In this document: in pieces, positions 8,265 to 17,493 of the stretch | How the letters are laid out: every line of letters starts with the position of its first letter | Position numbering within the stretch: the first letter of the stretch is position 1 | Source of the DNA: Paraburkholderia sp. BCC1884 | Lineage (GTDB): Bacteria > Pseudomonadota > Gammaproteobacteria > Burkholderiales > Burkholderiaceae | DNA: 64,000 bases | Assembly: GCF_900996225.1 (NCBI RefSeq) | Contig: NZ_CAAJGL010000156.1 | Coordinates: 62,001-126,000 of the forward strand | Direction: 5' to 3' | The notes under the pieces: generated by a model | What the model saw: only the letters and a program-made list of their open reading frames with translations | Databases searched by the model: none | What the model was told of the DNA's origin: nothing | Position numbers and translations under genes: made by a program

Positions 8265-9548
8265 ATGGCCTATCGCAACTACCACAAACGCCAGATTGCC
8301 GATCGCGATCTGCATCCCGAAACGCAGATGATGTCCTACGGCTACGATCCGTTCCTCTCGGAAGGGTCGGTGAAGCCGCCCGTCTTCCTGACGTCGACAT
8401 TCGCGTTTCGCACGGCCGAAGACGGCGCCGATTTCTTCGACATGGTGTCGGGCCGCAAGCCACTGCCGGAAGGCGAAAGCGCGGGCCTCGTGTATAGCCG
8501 CTTCAATCATCCGAACCTCGAAATCGTCGAGGACCGTCTGGCGCTGCTCGACGGCTCGGAAGCCGCAGTTGTCACGTCGAGCGGGATGTCCGCCATTGCG
8601 GCGATCCTGCTGGCATTCCTGCGGCCCGGCGACTGCGTGGTCCAGTCGGTCCCGCTGTATGGCGGCACGGAAACGCTGATTTCAAAATTTCTGCCTGAAT
8701 GGGGCATCCAGTCCCAGATCATCGACGACGGTCTTTCAGTGCAGGCGATTCGCGATGCGCTCGAAGCCGCCGCGCAAAAAGGCATCGTGAAGATGTGTTA
8801 CATCGAGACGCCGGCCAACCCGACGAACGCCTTGTTCGACCTCGAAGGTCTACGCCGCGAAATCGACGCCTTCGAAACGCGCCACGGCTATCGCCCGCTC
8901 TCGGTCTGCGACAACACCTTGCTGGGTCCGCTGTATCAGAAGCCGGTGAAACAGGGCATCGATCTGAGCGTGTATTCGCTGACGAAATACATCGGCGGCC
9001 ATAGCGATCTGGTTGCCGGCGGCGTGACGGGCAAGCGCACTCTGATTACCAAAGTACGCTCGATCCGCAGCGCCCTCGGCTCGCAACTGGACCCGCATTC
9101 GTCGTGGATGATTACGCGCTCCATGGAGACCCTCGTGCTGCGCATGGAGCAGGCCGCGCGAAGCGGTAGCGCGGTCGCGCGATGGCTCGCGGCCAATCCG
9201 TTTCACCCGGTAAAGGTGCTGCATCCGGAACTGATCGACGACCCGGCCTACCAGACGCTCTATCAACGTCAGTGCAGCGGGCCGGGGTCGACGTTTGCCT
9301 TCGTGCTCGACGGTGGGCGCGAGCAGGCGTTCAGATTCATCAATAGTCTGACGTTGTTCAAATCGGCGGTGAGTCTCGGCGGCACCGAGTCGCTGATTTG
9401 CCACCCCGCTTCGACGACGCATTCGGGCGTCCCGGCTGAAGCGCGCGCCGCAGCAGGCGTGTCCGAAGGTTTGATTCGCGTCTCAGTGGGACTGGAGCAT
9501 CCCGACGACCTGATCGCCGATCTGTCGTACGCGCTGGAAAACTGCTGA
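8265..9548 (+). CDS. PLP-dependent Cys/Met-metabolism enzyme (cystathionine gamma-synthase family)
   Basis: This 427-residue protein belongs to the fold-type I PLP family that includes cystathionine gamma-synthase, cystathionine lyases, methionine gamma-lyase and O-acyl-homoserine sulfhydrylases. The PLP lysine is Lys241 in SLTKYIGGHSDL. Asp216 in CDNT contacts the pyridine nitrogen, and YSRFNHPN (77-84) is the conserved phosphate/subunit motif. The ATG follows a good GGAGAAAGC Shine-Dalgarno sequence. It lies 209 bases downstream of metE, so it may have its own promoter. Which reaction it performs cannot be decided from motifs, but its place beside metE, two MetR-like genes and cobF fits sulfur amino-acid metabolism. 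Confidence 0.88.
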   Translation: MAYRNYHKRQIADRDLHPETQMMSYGYDPFLSEGSVKPPVFLTSTFAFRTAEDGADFFDMVSGRKPLPEGESAGLVYSRFNHPNLEIVEDRLALLDGSEAAVVTSSGMSAIAAILLAFLRPGDCVVQSVPLYGGTETLISKFLPEWGIQSQIIDDGLSVQAIRDALEAAAQKGIVKMCYIETPANPTNALFDLEGLRREIDAFETRHGYRPLSVCDNTLLGPLYQKPVKQGIDLSVYSLTKYIGGHSDLVAGGVTGKRTLITKVRSIRSALGSQLDPHSSWMITRSMETLVLRMEQAARSGSAVARWLAANPFHPVKVLHPELIDDPAYQTLYQRQCSGPGSTFAFVLDGGREQAFRFINSLTLFKSAVSLGGTESLICHPASTTHSGVPAEARAAAGVSEGLIRVSVGLEHPDDLIADLSYALENC

Positions 9549-9553
9549 GCCCG

Positions 9554-10318
9554 TCAAACGCGCTCGCGTCTGCGCAGCAGGTACGTATCCATGATCCAGC
9601 CATGGGTACGGCGCGCCTCGTCGCGCACGCGCTCGATTTCATCCATGACGTCGCGCAGTTTGCCGGCGATCAGGATTTCGTCCGGTGTGCCGACGTAGGC
9701 GCCCCAGTAGATATCGAGGTCTTCGTGCGCGAGGCGCTTGAATGAGTTCTGCGAGTCAAGCATCACGACGACGCTGTCGACGTTCTCCGGAAATCCTTCG
9801 GCGATGCCGCGGCCGTTGGTGATCTCGACCGAGCGGCCGATCAGGTTCAGCGCGATCCGGTGTTGCGCGGCGAGCGCCTGGACACTGCTGATGCCGGGTA
9901 TCACCTCGTAGTCGAACGCGAGCCGCCCTTCTTCCGCGATGGCCTCGAGAATGCGCATGGTGCTGTCGTAGAGCGAGGGATCGCCCCACACCAGAAACGC
10001 GCCGACTTCGTCTTCGCGCAATTCGTCGGCAATCAGGCGCTCGAAGATCGACTGCTTGTCGCGGTTCAGTTCGTCGATCGTTGCGCGGTAGTCGGCGTCG
10101 TCACGCCGACGCTCGGGGCTGCTTGCCTCGACGATGCGGTAACGATCGTCCGTCACGAACCGTTCGATGATGAGCTTGCGCAGCGCGATCAGCTTCTCTT
10201 TCGCGACGCCTTTGTCCATCACGAAGAATACGTCGGCCTGGTTCAGCGCATGGATCGCCTGAACGGTCATGTAATCCGGATTGCCGGCGCCAATGCCGAT
10301 GACCAGAATTTTTTTCAT
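9554..10318 (-). CDS. cobF: Precorrin-6A synthase (deacetylating)
   Basis: CobF methylates C1 of precorrin-5 with S-adenosylmethionine and releases acetate, a step of the aerobic cobalamin pathway. The 254-residue protein has the tetrapyrrole-methylase layout: N-terminal VIGIGAGNPDYMTVQA, the central loop LVWGDPSLYDS, and VIPGISSVQALAAQHRI. The start is the ATG of MKKILVIG. A longer in-frame reading would run into the upstream LysR gene. That ATG shares one base with the LysR stop (TGATG), implying a two-gene operon. No other cob genes are nearby, so it is detached from a standard cobalamin operon. It is convergent with the PLP enzyme, 5 bases between stops. Confidence 0.92.
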   Translation of the reverse strand: MKKILVIGIGAGNPDYMTVQAIHALNQADVFFVMDKGVAKEKLIALRKLIIERFVTDDRYRIVEASSPERRRDDADYRATIDELNRDKQSIFERLIADELREDEVGAFLVWGDPSLYDSTMRILEAIAEEGRLAFDYEVIPGISSVQALAAQHRIALNLIGRSVEITNGRGIAEGFPENVDSVVVMLDSQNSFKRLAHEDLDIYWGAYVGTPDEILIAGKLRDVMDEIERVRDEARRTHGWIMDTYLLRRRERV

Positions 10319-11244
10319 CACGCGAGTTCCTGACTGATTAGTTCGATGCTGTCCAGTTGCGCCGCGCAGATGTCCCGCACGATCCGCACGAAATCGTCGA
10401 AATACGGACGCCCTGCAATGCCTTTGGGTGCAACGGCGTATAGCTCGCTCCACAGCCCGCCTGGGCCGACGCGTTTAGCCAGGACGTAGTCGTGATCGAC
10501 GTAATTCTTCACGCCCCAGTTCGGCAAGGCCGCGATGCCACGGCGGCTGGCCACCAGTTGCATGATCGCGATGGTCAACTCCGCCGTACGCCGTTCGAGC
10601 TTGATGCCGGCGGGCTCCAGCACTTCGCGGATCAGATCGATGCGCGCTTCCGGCACGGGATACGTAATCAGCGTCTCGCCTTGCAGATCGGCGGGGCCGA
10701 CGCGCCGCTTGTTGCGCAAGCGGTGCTCGTTGGCGATCACCACCTGGATCTCGAAGCGAAATAGCGGTGCGATGTGCAGATTGCGCCTGGCCGCAGGCTT
10801 CGAGCCGATCACCACATCGGCTTTGCCCTCGCTCAGCAGTTTCATCGGCTCGGCATGAAAGCCCGCCACCAGATCGACTTCGACTTCCGGCCAGCGGCGC
10901 CGGAATTCATCCATGACCGGCATGAGCCAGTCGAAGCAGGTGTGACACTCCAGCACGATGCGCAGCTCGCCGCGCACGTCGCCCTTCAGTCGGACAAGGT
11001 CACGCTCCGCCGTGGCGACCGCGGCCACCGCTTCGCGCGCCAGCACGAGCAGCCGCTCGCCGGCGGCAGTGAAGCGCAGGCCCTGCCGGGTACGCTCGAA
11101 CAGCGAGACCTCGTAGTGCGCTTCCATATCGCGGATTTGATGCGACAGCGCGGACTGGCTGAGATTGACGCGCTCGGCGGCCGTCACCAGTTTGTCGGAC
11201 TCGGAGATCGCGATCAGCGATCGCAGATGACGCAACTCAAGCAT
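10318..11244 (-). CDS. Second MetR-like LysR-family regulator, coupled to cobF
   Basis: This 308-residue LysR protein has a helix-turn-helix (VTAAERVNLSQSALSHQIRDME) and a MetR-type effector domain. The segment LECHTCFDWLMPVMDEF and the later GGLWSELYAVAP resemble enterobacterial MetR at least as well as the regulator next to metE does. It overlaps cobF by one base, so the two are presumably co-transcribed. This ties a homocysteine-type regulator to a B12-biosynthesis gene. It is divergent from the MFS gene across 239 bases. It may control cobF, the convergent PLP enzyme, the MFS gene or metE. Choosing among these is inference. Confidence 0.85.
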   Translation of the reverse strand: MLELRHLRSLIAISESDKLVTAAERVNLSQSALSHQIRDMEAHYEVSLFERTRQGLRFTAAGERLLVLAREAVAAVATAERDLVRLKGDVRGELRIVLECHTCFDWLMPVMDEFRRRWPEVEVDLVAGFHAEPMKLLSEGKADVVIGSKPAARRNLHIAPLFRFEIQVVIANEHRLRNKRRVGPADLQGETLITYPVPEARIDLIREVLEPAGIKLERRTAELTIAIMQLVASRRGIAALPNWGVKNYVDHDYVLAKRVGPGGLWSELYAVAPKGIAGRPYFDDFVRIVRDICAAQLDSIELISQELA

Positions 11245-11483
11245 GGCGTGTCATGCGCGGCGCGCAATCTCGGTTGTGGCCGTGGAAAAACGGGGAATGG
11301 ATTTGAATATGAATGTGGCTCATACGAATTTGAAAACACGTCGCGGGATGAATCATAGCGTACGCACGGTGAAATCCCGATCGGCGGGCGGCCCTGTAAA
11401 AGCGGCATTAGCAAATAACAAATGTGGCTTTGTACCTGGACGGGGCCTCGCAGTAGGATGCACGCTTTGCCGGTCTCCTTTGC

Positions 11484-12971
11484 ATGTCAACCACCTTTGC
11501 GCCCGCTTCGCCCGCTGTTTCGACAACCGGGCCCGCAAAGCCCGTCATCCGTTCGGCCTCTGACGTTTCAAATCTCGTCAATCAGGGTGCGGCTGCCGGC
11601 AGCGATGCCCGCATCGTCGTCGCGATCGCGCTCGGCGGCGTATTTCTCGACGCCTACGATCTCGGCGCTCTCGCTTTCGGCGTCAAAGACGTCGCCCGTG
11701 AATTTTCACTGACACCGACCGGCACCGGGCTCGTCGCATCGGCCATCACGTTCGGGGCGATTTTCGGCGCCTTCTTCGGCGGATTTCTCACCGACAAGAT
11801 CGGCCGCTATCGCGTCTTCATGGCCGACATGTTTTTCTTCGTGGTGGCCGCGCTGGCCTGCGCCTTTGCGCCGAACGCGTGGGTGCTGGGTGGCGCGCGC
11901 TTCGTGATGGGACTGGGCGTAGGGATCGATCTGCCGGTTGCGATGGCCTTTCTTGCCGAGTTCTCGCGCCTCTCGGGACGCGGCAACAAGGCCGCGCGCA
12001 TCGCGACGTGGTGCCCCGTGTGGTACGCGGCCATCAGCATCTCGTACCTGCTCGTGCTGGGCTTTTATTCGACGCTGCCCGCCAGTCACTCGGGTTTGCT
12101 CTGGCGTCTGATTCTGGGCTTCGGCGCGGTGCCGGCGCTCATCATCATCGCCGTGCGCAGCCGGTACATCAGCGAATCGCCGGTGTGGGCCGCCAATCAG
12201 GGCGACCTCGAAGGTGCAGCGCGCATCCTGAAGCGTTCCTATGGGATCGACGCGGAAGTGGTGCAAGACCTGCAAGCCAGCGCTGCAGGCGCGCCCGTGC
12301 GTGCGGGTTCATGGCGCAACTACGCGGCACTGCTGCACGGTGTCTATCTGAAGCGCACGGTGCTGGCCACGGTGATCGGCATCGCCTCGGCTTTCGCCTA
12401 CAACGCCGTTGCGTTTGGTCTGCCGGTCATCATTTCGAGTTTCCTCAAGCAGTCGATGCTGACCACGATTCTCGCGTCGCTCGCGCTGAATCTGGGTTTC
12501 GCTTTCGTCGGCGGCGTGATTGCGGTGCGCATCGTGCCGAAGTTCGGCGCATGGAACCTGACGGTGCTCGGCTACTCTCTCCAGTTGATCGCGCTGCTGG
12601 GTCTGGCCATCGTCGGCCGGCCTTCGTCGACACCCGAGGTGGTCGCGGCCGTCGCCTTGCTTGCCGCTTTCCTGGCGGGCCAGGGCATCGGCCCCGGCTC
12701 GCACAGCATGACCTTCGCCTCGCTGAGCTATCCGACCTCGCTGCGCGGGGTGGGCGTGGGCTTCAATCAGACCTTGATGCGCGCCAGTTCGGCGGCGTCG
12801 TTGTTTCTGTTCCCGGTGCTGGCCGCCGCACTGAGCACACGCGTGTTCTGGATCATCGCGTTCGCGCCGCTGTGCGGGTTGCTGGCTTTGCTCGCGATCC
12901 GCTGGGAGCCATCCGGCTACGACGTCGACGCAGAAGATTTTCAGACCGGCGCCCAGGCGCCGGCGCGCTGA
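11484..12971 (+). CDS. MFS transporter (metabolite:proton symporter type)
   Basis: This 495-residue inner-membrane protein has about 12 predicted membrane segments. TM1 carries FLDAYDLGALAFG. The loop 2-3 signature GGFLTDKIGRYRVF is the MFS motif A, and FVMGLGVGIDLPVAMAFLAEF is typical of the sugar/aromatic-acid porter branches. A hydrophilic N-terminal tail of about 40 residues precedes TM1. It is divergent from a MetR-like gene and followed by an inverted repeat that overlaps its stop codon. The substrate is unknown. Confidence 0.85.
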   Translation: MSTTFAPASPAVSTTGPAKPVIRSASDVSNLVNQGAAAGSDARIVVAIALGGVFLDAYDLGALAFGVKDVAREFSLTPTGTGLVASAITFGAIFGAFFGGFLTDKIGRYRVFMADMFFFVVAALACAFAPNAWVLGGARFVMGLGVGIDLPVAMAFLAEFSRLSGRGNKAARIATWCPVWYAAISISYLLVLGFYSTLPASHSGLLWRLILGFGAVPALIIIAVRSRYISESPVWAANQGDLEGAARILKRSYGIDAEVVQDLQASAAGAPVRAGSWRNYAALLHGVYLKRTVLATVIGIASAFAYNAVAFGLPVIISSFLKQSMLTTILASLALNLGFAFVGGVIAVRIVPKFGAWNLTVLGYSLQLIALLGLAIVGRPSSTPEVVAAVALLAAFLAGQGIGPGSHSMTFASLSYPTSLRGVGVGFNQTLMRASSAASLFLFPVLAAALSTRVFWIIAFAPLCGLLALLAIRWEPSGYDVDAEDFQTGAQAPAR

Positions 12972-13027
12972 CGCGGCTCGTTTTCCGACGCCGACGGCCG
13001 GCCCGGCGCTCCCCGCCGCGTCAGCGC
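12965..13027 (+). terminator. Long inverted repeat overlapping the MFS stop codon (candidate terminator)
   Basis: GCGCTGACGCGGC (12965-12977) and GCCGCGTCAGCGC (13015-13027) are perfect 13-base inverted arms around 37 bases, which contain an inner CGCCG/CGGCG stem. The left arm includes the TGA stop. No U-run follows, so it may be a factor-dependent terminator or an mRNA 3'-end stabilising structure. Confidence 0.5.
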
Positions 13028-13253
13028 CACGGCGTCGCCTGATACGCGCCGCCAACCCGCAAGCGCAGTTTGTGCGATCATTCTTCCTGTTCCGGGATCC
13101 CCACCTCCGCGCCAGACCGGTTTATTCCGCCGGCGCGGATACGGCTATCCCGCTTTCGCACAAGATAGCGCCCGAACCGGGCGTGTAGCACTCAATTGAA
13201 CGCAGTTGCGGGATTTGCCCGCCGAGTAAAGATTACCGAGGAGAGTTCGCAGC

Positions 13254-14807
13254 ATGGGAGTGCCAATTTCGCAGGCATGGACGGTCGCCACCTACGTCCT
13301 GAAACAGAAGCTGATGCGGCGTAGCCGATATCCGCTCGTCCTCATGCTCGAGCCGCTCATGCGCTGCAATCTGGCGTGTGCGGGCTGCGGCAAGATCCAG
13401 TACCCGGCGCATGTGCTGAAGTCGGAACTCACGCCGGAGGAATGCTTCAAGGCGGTCGAGGAATGCGGCACGCCGATGGTCGCGATTCCGGGCGGCGAGC
13501 CGCTGCTGCATCCGCAGATGCCCGAGATCGTCGCCGGTCTGGTAGCGCGCAAGAAGTACGTCTACATGTGTACGAATGCGCTGCTGCTCGCCAAGCACCT
13601 GCACCTCTTCAAGCCGAGCAAGTATCTGTCGTTCTCGGTTCACGTCGACGGCCAGCGCGAGCATCACGACTTTGCCGTGTGCCGTGAAGGCGGCTACGAC
13701 ATCGCAATGGAAGGCGTGCGCGCGGCAGTCGCGGCCGGCTTCCGCGTCACCACCAACACCACGTTGTTCGACGGCGCCGATCCGAACAGCGTGCGCCTGC
13801 ACTTCGACGAAATGATGGAAGTGGGCGTCGAGAGCATGATGGTTTCGCCCGGCTACACGTACGACAAAGCCCCGGACCAGAAGCACTTTCTCGGCCGCGC
13901 GCGTTCGAAGAAGCTGTTCCGCGCCATCCTGTCGAACCGGAAGAAGAGCTGGCGCTTCAACGCGTCGCCCATCTTCATGGAATTCCTGATGGGCAAGAAG
14001 CATCTCACCTGCACGCCGTGGGGCATGCCGACGTACAGCATCTTCGGCTGGCAGAAGCCGTGCTATCTGCTGCAGGACGGCTACGCCGATACCTTCGACG
14101 AACTGATGGAAAGCGTGAAGTGGTCGGAATACGGCACCGAGAGCGGCAATCCGAAATGCGCGAACTGCATGGTCCACTCGGGTTATGAAGCAAGCGGCGT
14201 GAACTACACGTTCGGTTCGTTCAAGGGCATGTTCCAGACCGTCAAGGCGATGCTGTTCGACAGCTACAAGGACGAGGGCGCCACCGAGATCCTGTCCGGC
14301 TGGAAGAAGACCTCGCACGAAGTGCCGATGGTGTTCGTGCCGTCGGCGCAGCGTTCCGACGCCGCGAAGCAGGCTCGGCAGGAAGCTGCGCCGGTCGTGC
14401 AGACGGCCGCGCCGGACCAGATGGAAACCGCCGCGGGCACCGTGCACGAGAAGCTCGAAGGCTGGACGCCGGAACTGACCACCGAAGCAGAAGTGCGCGA
14501 AGCGATGGAAAAGGCCTTCGATTATCGTGGCGACGTCACGATCACTCGCAAGGACGGCTCGACGGTCGCCGGCTATCTGTATGACCGCCAATACGGCGCG
14601 GCCTTCAAGGATTGCTTCGTGCGGATCATTCCGACCGGCAAGCAGACGAAGGAAATCGTTCCGTACGCGGACATCGGAACCATTGCCTTCACCGGCAAGG
14701 ACACTGCAGCGGGCAAGACCTTCGAAAACTGGGTCAAGCGCTACTGGGAAAAGAAAGCTGCAGGCGAGAAGAACATCCAGATCGAGCCGGAATATCTCGG
14801 CGATTAA
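13254..14807 (+). CDS. hpnH: Adenosyl-hopene transferase HpnH, with C-terminal extension
   Basis: HpnH is a radical-SAM enzyme that adds the 5'-deoxyadenosyl group to hopene, the first step towards extended hopanoids. The N-terminal VPISQAWTVATYVLKQKL and the cluster motif CNLACAGC (Cys38, Cys42, Cys45, CX3CX2C) are characteristic. Further cysteines follow in TPWG and CANCMVHSGYE segments. The ATG follows a strong GAGGAGAG sequence. The core ends near residue 360. A Gln/Ala-rich linker and a roughly 100-residue beta-rich domain (ITRKDGSTVAGYLYDRQYG and following) bring it to 517 residues, well above the usual 330-380. No other hpn genes are in the window. Confidence 0.92.
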   Translation: MGVPISQAWTVATYVLKQKLMRRSRYPLVLMLEPLMRCNLACAGCGKIQYPAHVLKSELTPEECFKAVEECGTPMVAIPGGEPLLHPQMPEIVAGLVARKKYVYMCTNALLLAKHLHLFKPSKYLSFSVHVDGQREHHDFAVCREGGYDIAMEGVRAAVAAGFRVTTNTTLFDGADPNSVRLHFDEMMEVGVESMMVSPGYTYDKAPDQKHFLGRARSKKLFRAILSNRKKSWRFNASPIFMEFLMGKKHLTCTPWGMPTYSIFGWQKPCYLLQDGYADTFDELMESVKWSEYGTESGNPKCANCMVHSGYEASGVNYTFGSFKGMFQTVKAMLFDSYKDEGATEILSGWKKTSHEVPMVFVPSAQRSDAAKQARQEAAPVVQTAAPDQMETAAGTVHEKLEGWTPELTTEAEVREAMEKAFDYRGDVTITRKDGSTVAGYLYDRQYGAAFKDCFVRIIPTGKQTKEIVPYADIGTIAFTGKDTAAGKTFENWVKRYWEKKAAGEKNIQIEPEYLGD

Positions 14808-15138
14808 ACGGCTCGGGGCAACCCGCCGTCACGCAAGTGAATCACCGGCGAGCACAGAGCGCATCTGTGTTCCGCCGGCACCGAACCGGGCGCAGCAACG
14901 GCCCGGATTCGCGCAACACCCTCCTTATCTCGCGCGCCGTTTCATCCTCTCTTTTTCCTCACGCTAGTTGCCACGCCCGCCTCGATCGAGCCGCGTGATG
15001 CGATCGTCTCGCTTTCTGAAGCGCGAGTTTATCTAACTCGACTGCCCAATTAATCTGGTTTGTTGGCCACGCGCAAGATAGTTATCCTGCTTGAAGCACG
15101 GCCTATTTCGCTCTTTCTCCTTCCAACCCGGAAACCGC
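14808..15138. other. Gap between hpnH and the EamA transporter gene
   Basis: About 330 bases without a supportable gene. It holds the candidate terminator at 14845-14878 and a small CGAGTT/AACTCG hairpin near 15024-15040. The rest presumably contains the promoter of the downstream gene, but I cannot assign clear -35/-10 boxes. Confidence 0.5.
14845..14878 (+). terminator. Hairpin downstream of hpnH
   Basis: CCGGCG and CGCCGG form an outer stem and CACAGA/TCTGTG an inner stem around a GCGCA loop, with a small internal loop (2 and 3 bases). It begins 37 bases after the hpnH stop. There is no U-run, so termination would need Rho or the hairpin may only protect the 3' end. Confidence 0.45.
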
Positions 15139-15981
15139 ATGCTCAGTTATACCGGCGGCCTGGTCCTCATCGCCGCCCTGCTTCACGCGAGCTGGAACGC
15201 GCTGCTGCACGGCAATCGCGACCGGTTCCTGTCCATGACCTGGATGAGCATCGCCATCGCATCGGTCGCCACGCTCATGGTCCTCGCCACGCCACGGCCA
15301 CCCGCGGCTGCGTTGCCCTACCTCGTCGCATCGGGACTCGTGCACATCGTCTACAACGTGAGCCTCGTGCGCTCCTATCGCCGCAACGATCTGGCGCAGG
15401 CGTATCCGATCGCGCGCGGGTCGTCACCGCTGCTGGTCTCGCTCGGCGCGGCGCTCTTCGCGCATGAAGCAATCGGCCCGCTCCATGCACTCGGGATCAC
15501 GATGATCTCGGGCGGCATCATCGCGATTGCGTTGCAAGGGCGGCATGTCTCACGCATGGGTGTGTTGTCGGCGCTCACGACCGGCGCGACGATCGCGCTC
15601 TATACCGTGATCGACGGCATCGGCGTGCGCTTGTCCAGCGGCGAGGCGATTGCCTACACCGCGTGGATGTTCCTGTTCTATTGGCTGATGCCCGTGCTGT
15701 TCGTCGCGAAGCGCGGACTTGCCGCACTGTGGGCGCCGCTACGTGACGCGCCAGTGGTCATCGCCTCGTCGCTTGCCGGCGGGCTGGTGTCGATTGCGGC
15801 GTATGGCATCGTGATCTGGGCGATGCAATCGGGCGCGATGGGCGCGGTCTCGGCGTTGCGCGAGACCAGCGTCGTGTTCGCGGTGCTGATCGGAAGGATG
15901 TTTCTACACGAGGCGGTCAGCGCAAAGCGCTGGCTCGCGTGTGCGATCGTCGCGGGCGGGGCGGTTTGTCTGGGCCTGTGA
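15139..15981 (+). CDS. EamA/DMT-superfamily transporter
   Basis: This inner-membrane protein of about 280 residues has roughly ten hydrophobic helices in two EamA repeats. The first repeat opens with GLVLIAALLHASWNALLHG. The second ends with VLIGRMFLHEAVSAKRWLACAIVAGGAVCLG, the usual last-helix signature. The ATG at MLSYTGG is preferred over a TTG 16 codons upstream because helix 1 then begins at the N-terminus as in relatives. Members export amino acids, nucleotides or other metabolites. The substrate is unknown. Confidence 0.82.
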   Translation: MLSYTGGLVLIAALLHASWNALLHGNRDRFLSMTWMSIAIASVATLMVLATPRPPAAALPYLVASGLVHIVYNVSLVRSYRRNDLAQAYPIARGSSPLLVSLGAALFAHEAIGPLHALGITMISGGIIAIALQGRHVSRMGVLSALTTGATIALYTVIDGIGVRLSSGEAIAYTAWMFLFYWLMPVLFVAKRGLAALWAPLRDAPVVIASSLAGGLVSIAAYGIVIWAMQSGAMGAVSALRETSVVFAVLIGRMFLHEAVSAKRWLACAIVAGGAVCLGL

Positions 15982-16035
15982 ACTCGCTGGAGCATGACCC
16001 TCAAGCCGCGAGCGAAAAGCCGCCGCCGCCACGCA

Positions 16036-17493
16036 TTAACTCTGCTGCGCTTGCCAGCCGATGCCCAGGCTCTTCTGCAACGAGACAAAGTCTTTGAGCA
16101 ACTCGGCCTGTCCCGCGACCACATTCTGCTGCGCGGTGAACTCCTGTCGCTGCGTGTCGAGCAGATCGATCAACGTGGCGACGCCCGCCGCATAACGCTG
16201 CCGCATCAACGTGGCCGAATGCGTAGCGGACGTCTCTACCTTCTGCAACGTGACGACATGTTCGCGCTGATGCCCATAGCGCGAGAGCGACGAGTTGGCG
16301 TCCTGCAGTGCGCCGAGCACGGCCTTGGTATAGCGCGCCTCGGCTTCGTCACGCGAGGCTTCTGCCGCGTGCACGCTGCCCAGCGTACGGCCGAAATCGA
16401 GCGCGTTCCATTGCAGATACGGCGCGGCGATCCAGCTGAAATTGCTCTTGCGCACGAGATGGCCCGGATCGCTCGCGCTGAAGCCGATATCTCCGAGCAA
16501 GGTCACCTTCGGGAAAAAATCCGCGATGTGTTCGCCGATCTGCGCATTGCTCGAGGCGAGCCGTCGCTCCGCTGCGCGAATATCGGGGCGCTGCTGCAAC
16601 ATCGTCGACGGGTCGCCGATTGCGACCGTGCCGGGCAACGCCGGCAGCGGCCGGACCGTCGCGAGTTGCTCATCCAGCGCGCCGGGCGCGCGGCCGGTCA
16701 GCACCGCGAGACTGTCGAGCGAATCGGTCAGCTGGGCGTCCAGCGGAATCAGCGTCGAACGCGTGTTTTCCACTTGCGTCGTCAAGCGCTCGACGTCGAT
16801 ATCCGCCGCCGTGCCGCGCTCGCGGCGCTGCTGCGTGAGCGTCAGCATTTTCTGTTCGGTCTCGGCCTGGCGCTGCGCCAGTGCAAGGCGTGCCTGCTGA
16901 TCGCGCAGTTCGACGTAGACCTGTGCCACTTCGGCCGCGAGCGACACCCGCGTGTCCGCGAGATCCGCGTCGACTGCTTCCGCATCTGCCGACGCCGCTT
17001 CGACTGCGCGCCGCGTGCCGCCGAACAGATCGATTTCCCAGGTAGCGTCGAAGCCAGCCGTATAGAACTGCAACGGGCCGCCACCCGACGAGCCGAACGC
17101 GCTCGTATCAGGCTGTCGCATGCGCAGTGCCGCGGCGTCGCCGGAGACCTTGGGCAACGCGTCCGCCCGTTGCCGTTGCAATTGCGAACGCGATTCCCGC
17201 AGCCGCGCCTTCGCGGCATCGACATCGGGATTGTGGGCAAACGCGGCGTCGATGAGCTCGTTCAGTTGCGGATCGTTGAACGCGAGCCACCACTGATTCG
17301 GCGCGGGCGTCGCCGTCGTGCCGACGGCCGGCGCACGCACGAACGTGGCCGTGCTGTGCGCGTCCTGCGCAACCGGCGGCGCACCGTGATAATCCGGACC
17401 GACCGTGCAGCCCGACAAGGCGGACAGCAGCGCAACGGCGGCGAGGGCGAAACACGAGAGACGATTGGACATCATGGAAAAATTAGAGGGCAT
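16036..17493 (-). CDS. NodT-family outer-membrane efflux lipoprotein (EmrAB-linked)
   Basis: This 485-residue TolC-like outer-membrane channel is a lipoprotein. A signal peptide ends in the lipobox LSGC (Cys29), followed by TVGPDYHGAP, the standard opening of NodT proteins. Two outer-membrane-efflux repeats with long coiled-coil helices follow, including the LQQRPDIRAAERRLASSNAQIGE segment. Its ATG overlaps the stop of the emrB-like gene (TAATG), so it is the third gene of the pump operon. The start could also be one of the ATGs 6-7 codons in, without changing the mature protein. Confidence 0.93.
   Translation of the reverse strand: MPSNFSMMSNRLSCFALAAVALLSALSGCTVGPDYHGAPPVAQDAHSTATFVRAPAVGTTATPAPNQWWLAFNDPQLNELIDAAFAHNPDVDAAKARLRESRSQLQRQRADALPKVSGDAAALRMRQPDTSAFGSSGGGPLQFYTAGFDATWEIDLFGGTRRAVEAASADAEAVDADLADTRVSLAAEVAQVYVELRDQQARLALAQRQAETEQKMLTLTQQRRERGTAADIDVERLTTQVENTRSTLIPLDAQLTDSLDSLAVLTGRAPGALDEQLATVRPLPALPGTVAIGDPSTMLQQRPDIRAAERRLASSNAQIGEHIADFFPKVTLLGDIGFSASDPGHLVRKSNFSWIAAPYLQWNALDFGRTLGSVHAAEASRDEAEARYTKAVLGALQDANSSLSRYGHQREHVVTLQKVETSATHSATLMRQRYAAGVATLIDLLDTQRQEFTAQQNVVAGQAELLKDFVSLQKSLGIGWQAQQS

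Noticed and set aside
13233..14591. 452-codon open frame on the minus strand
   Set aside because: Antisense to hpnH; no domain.
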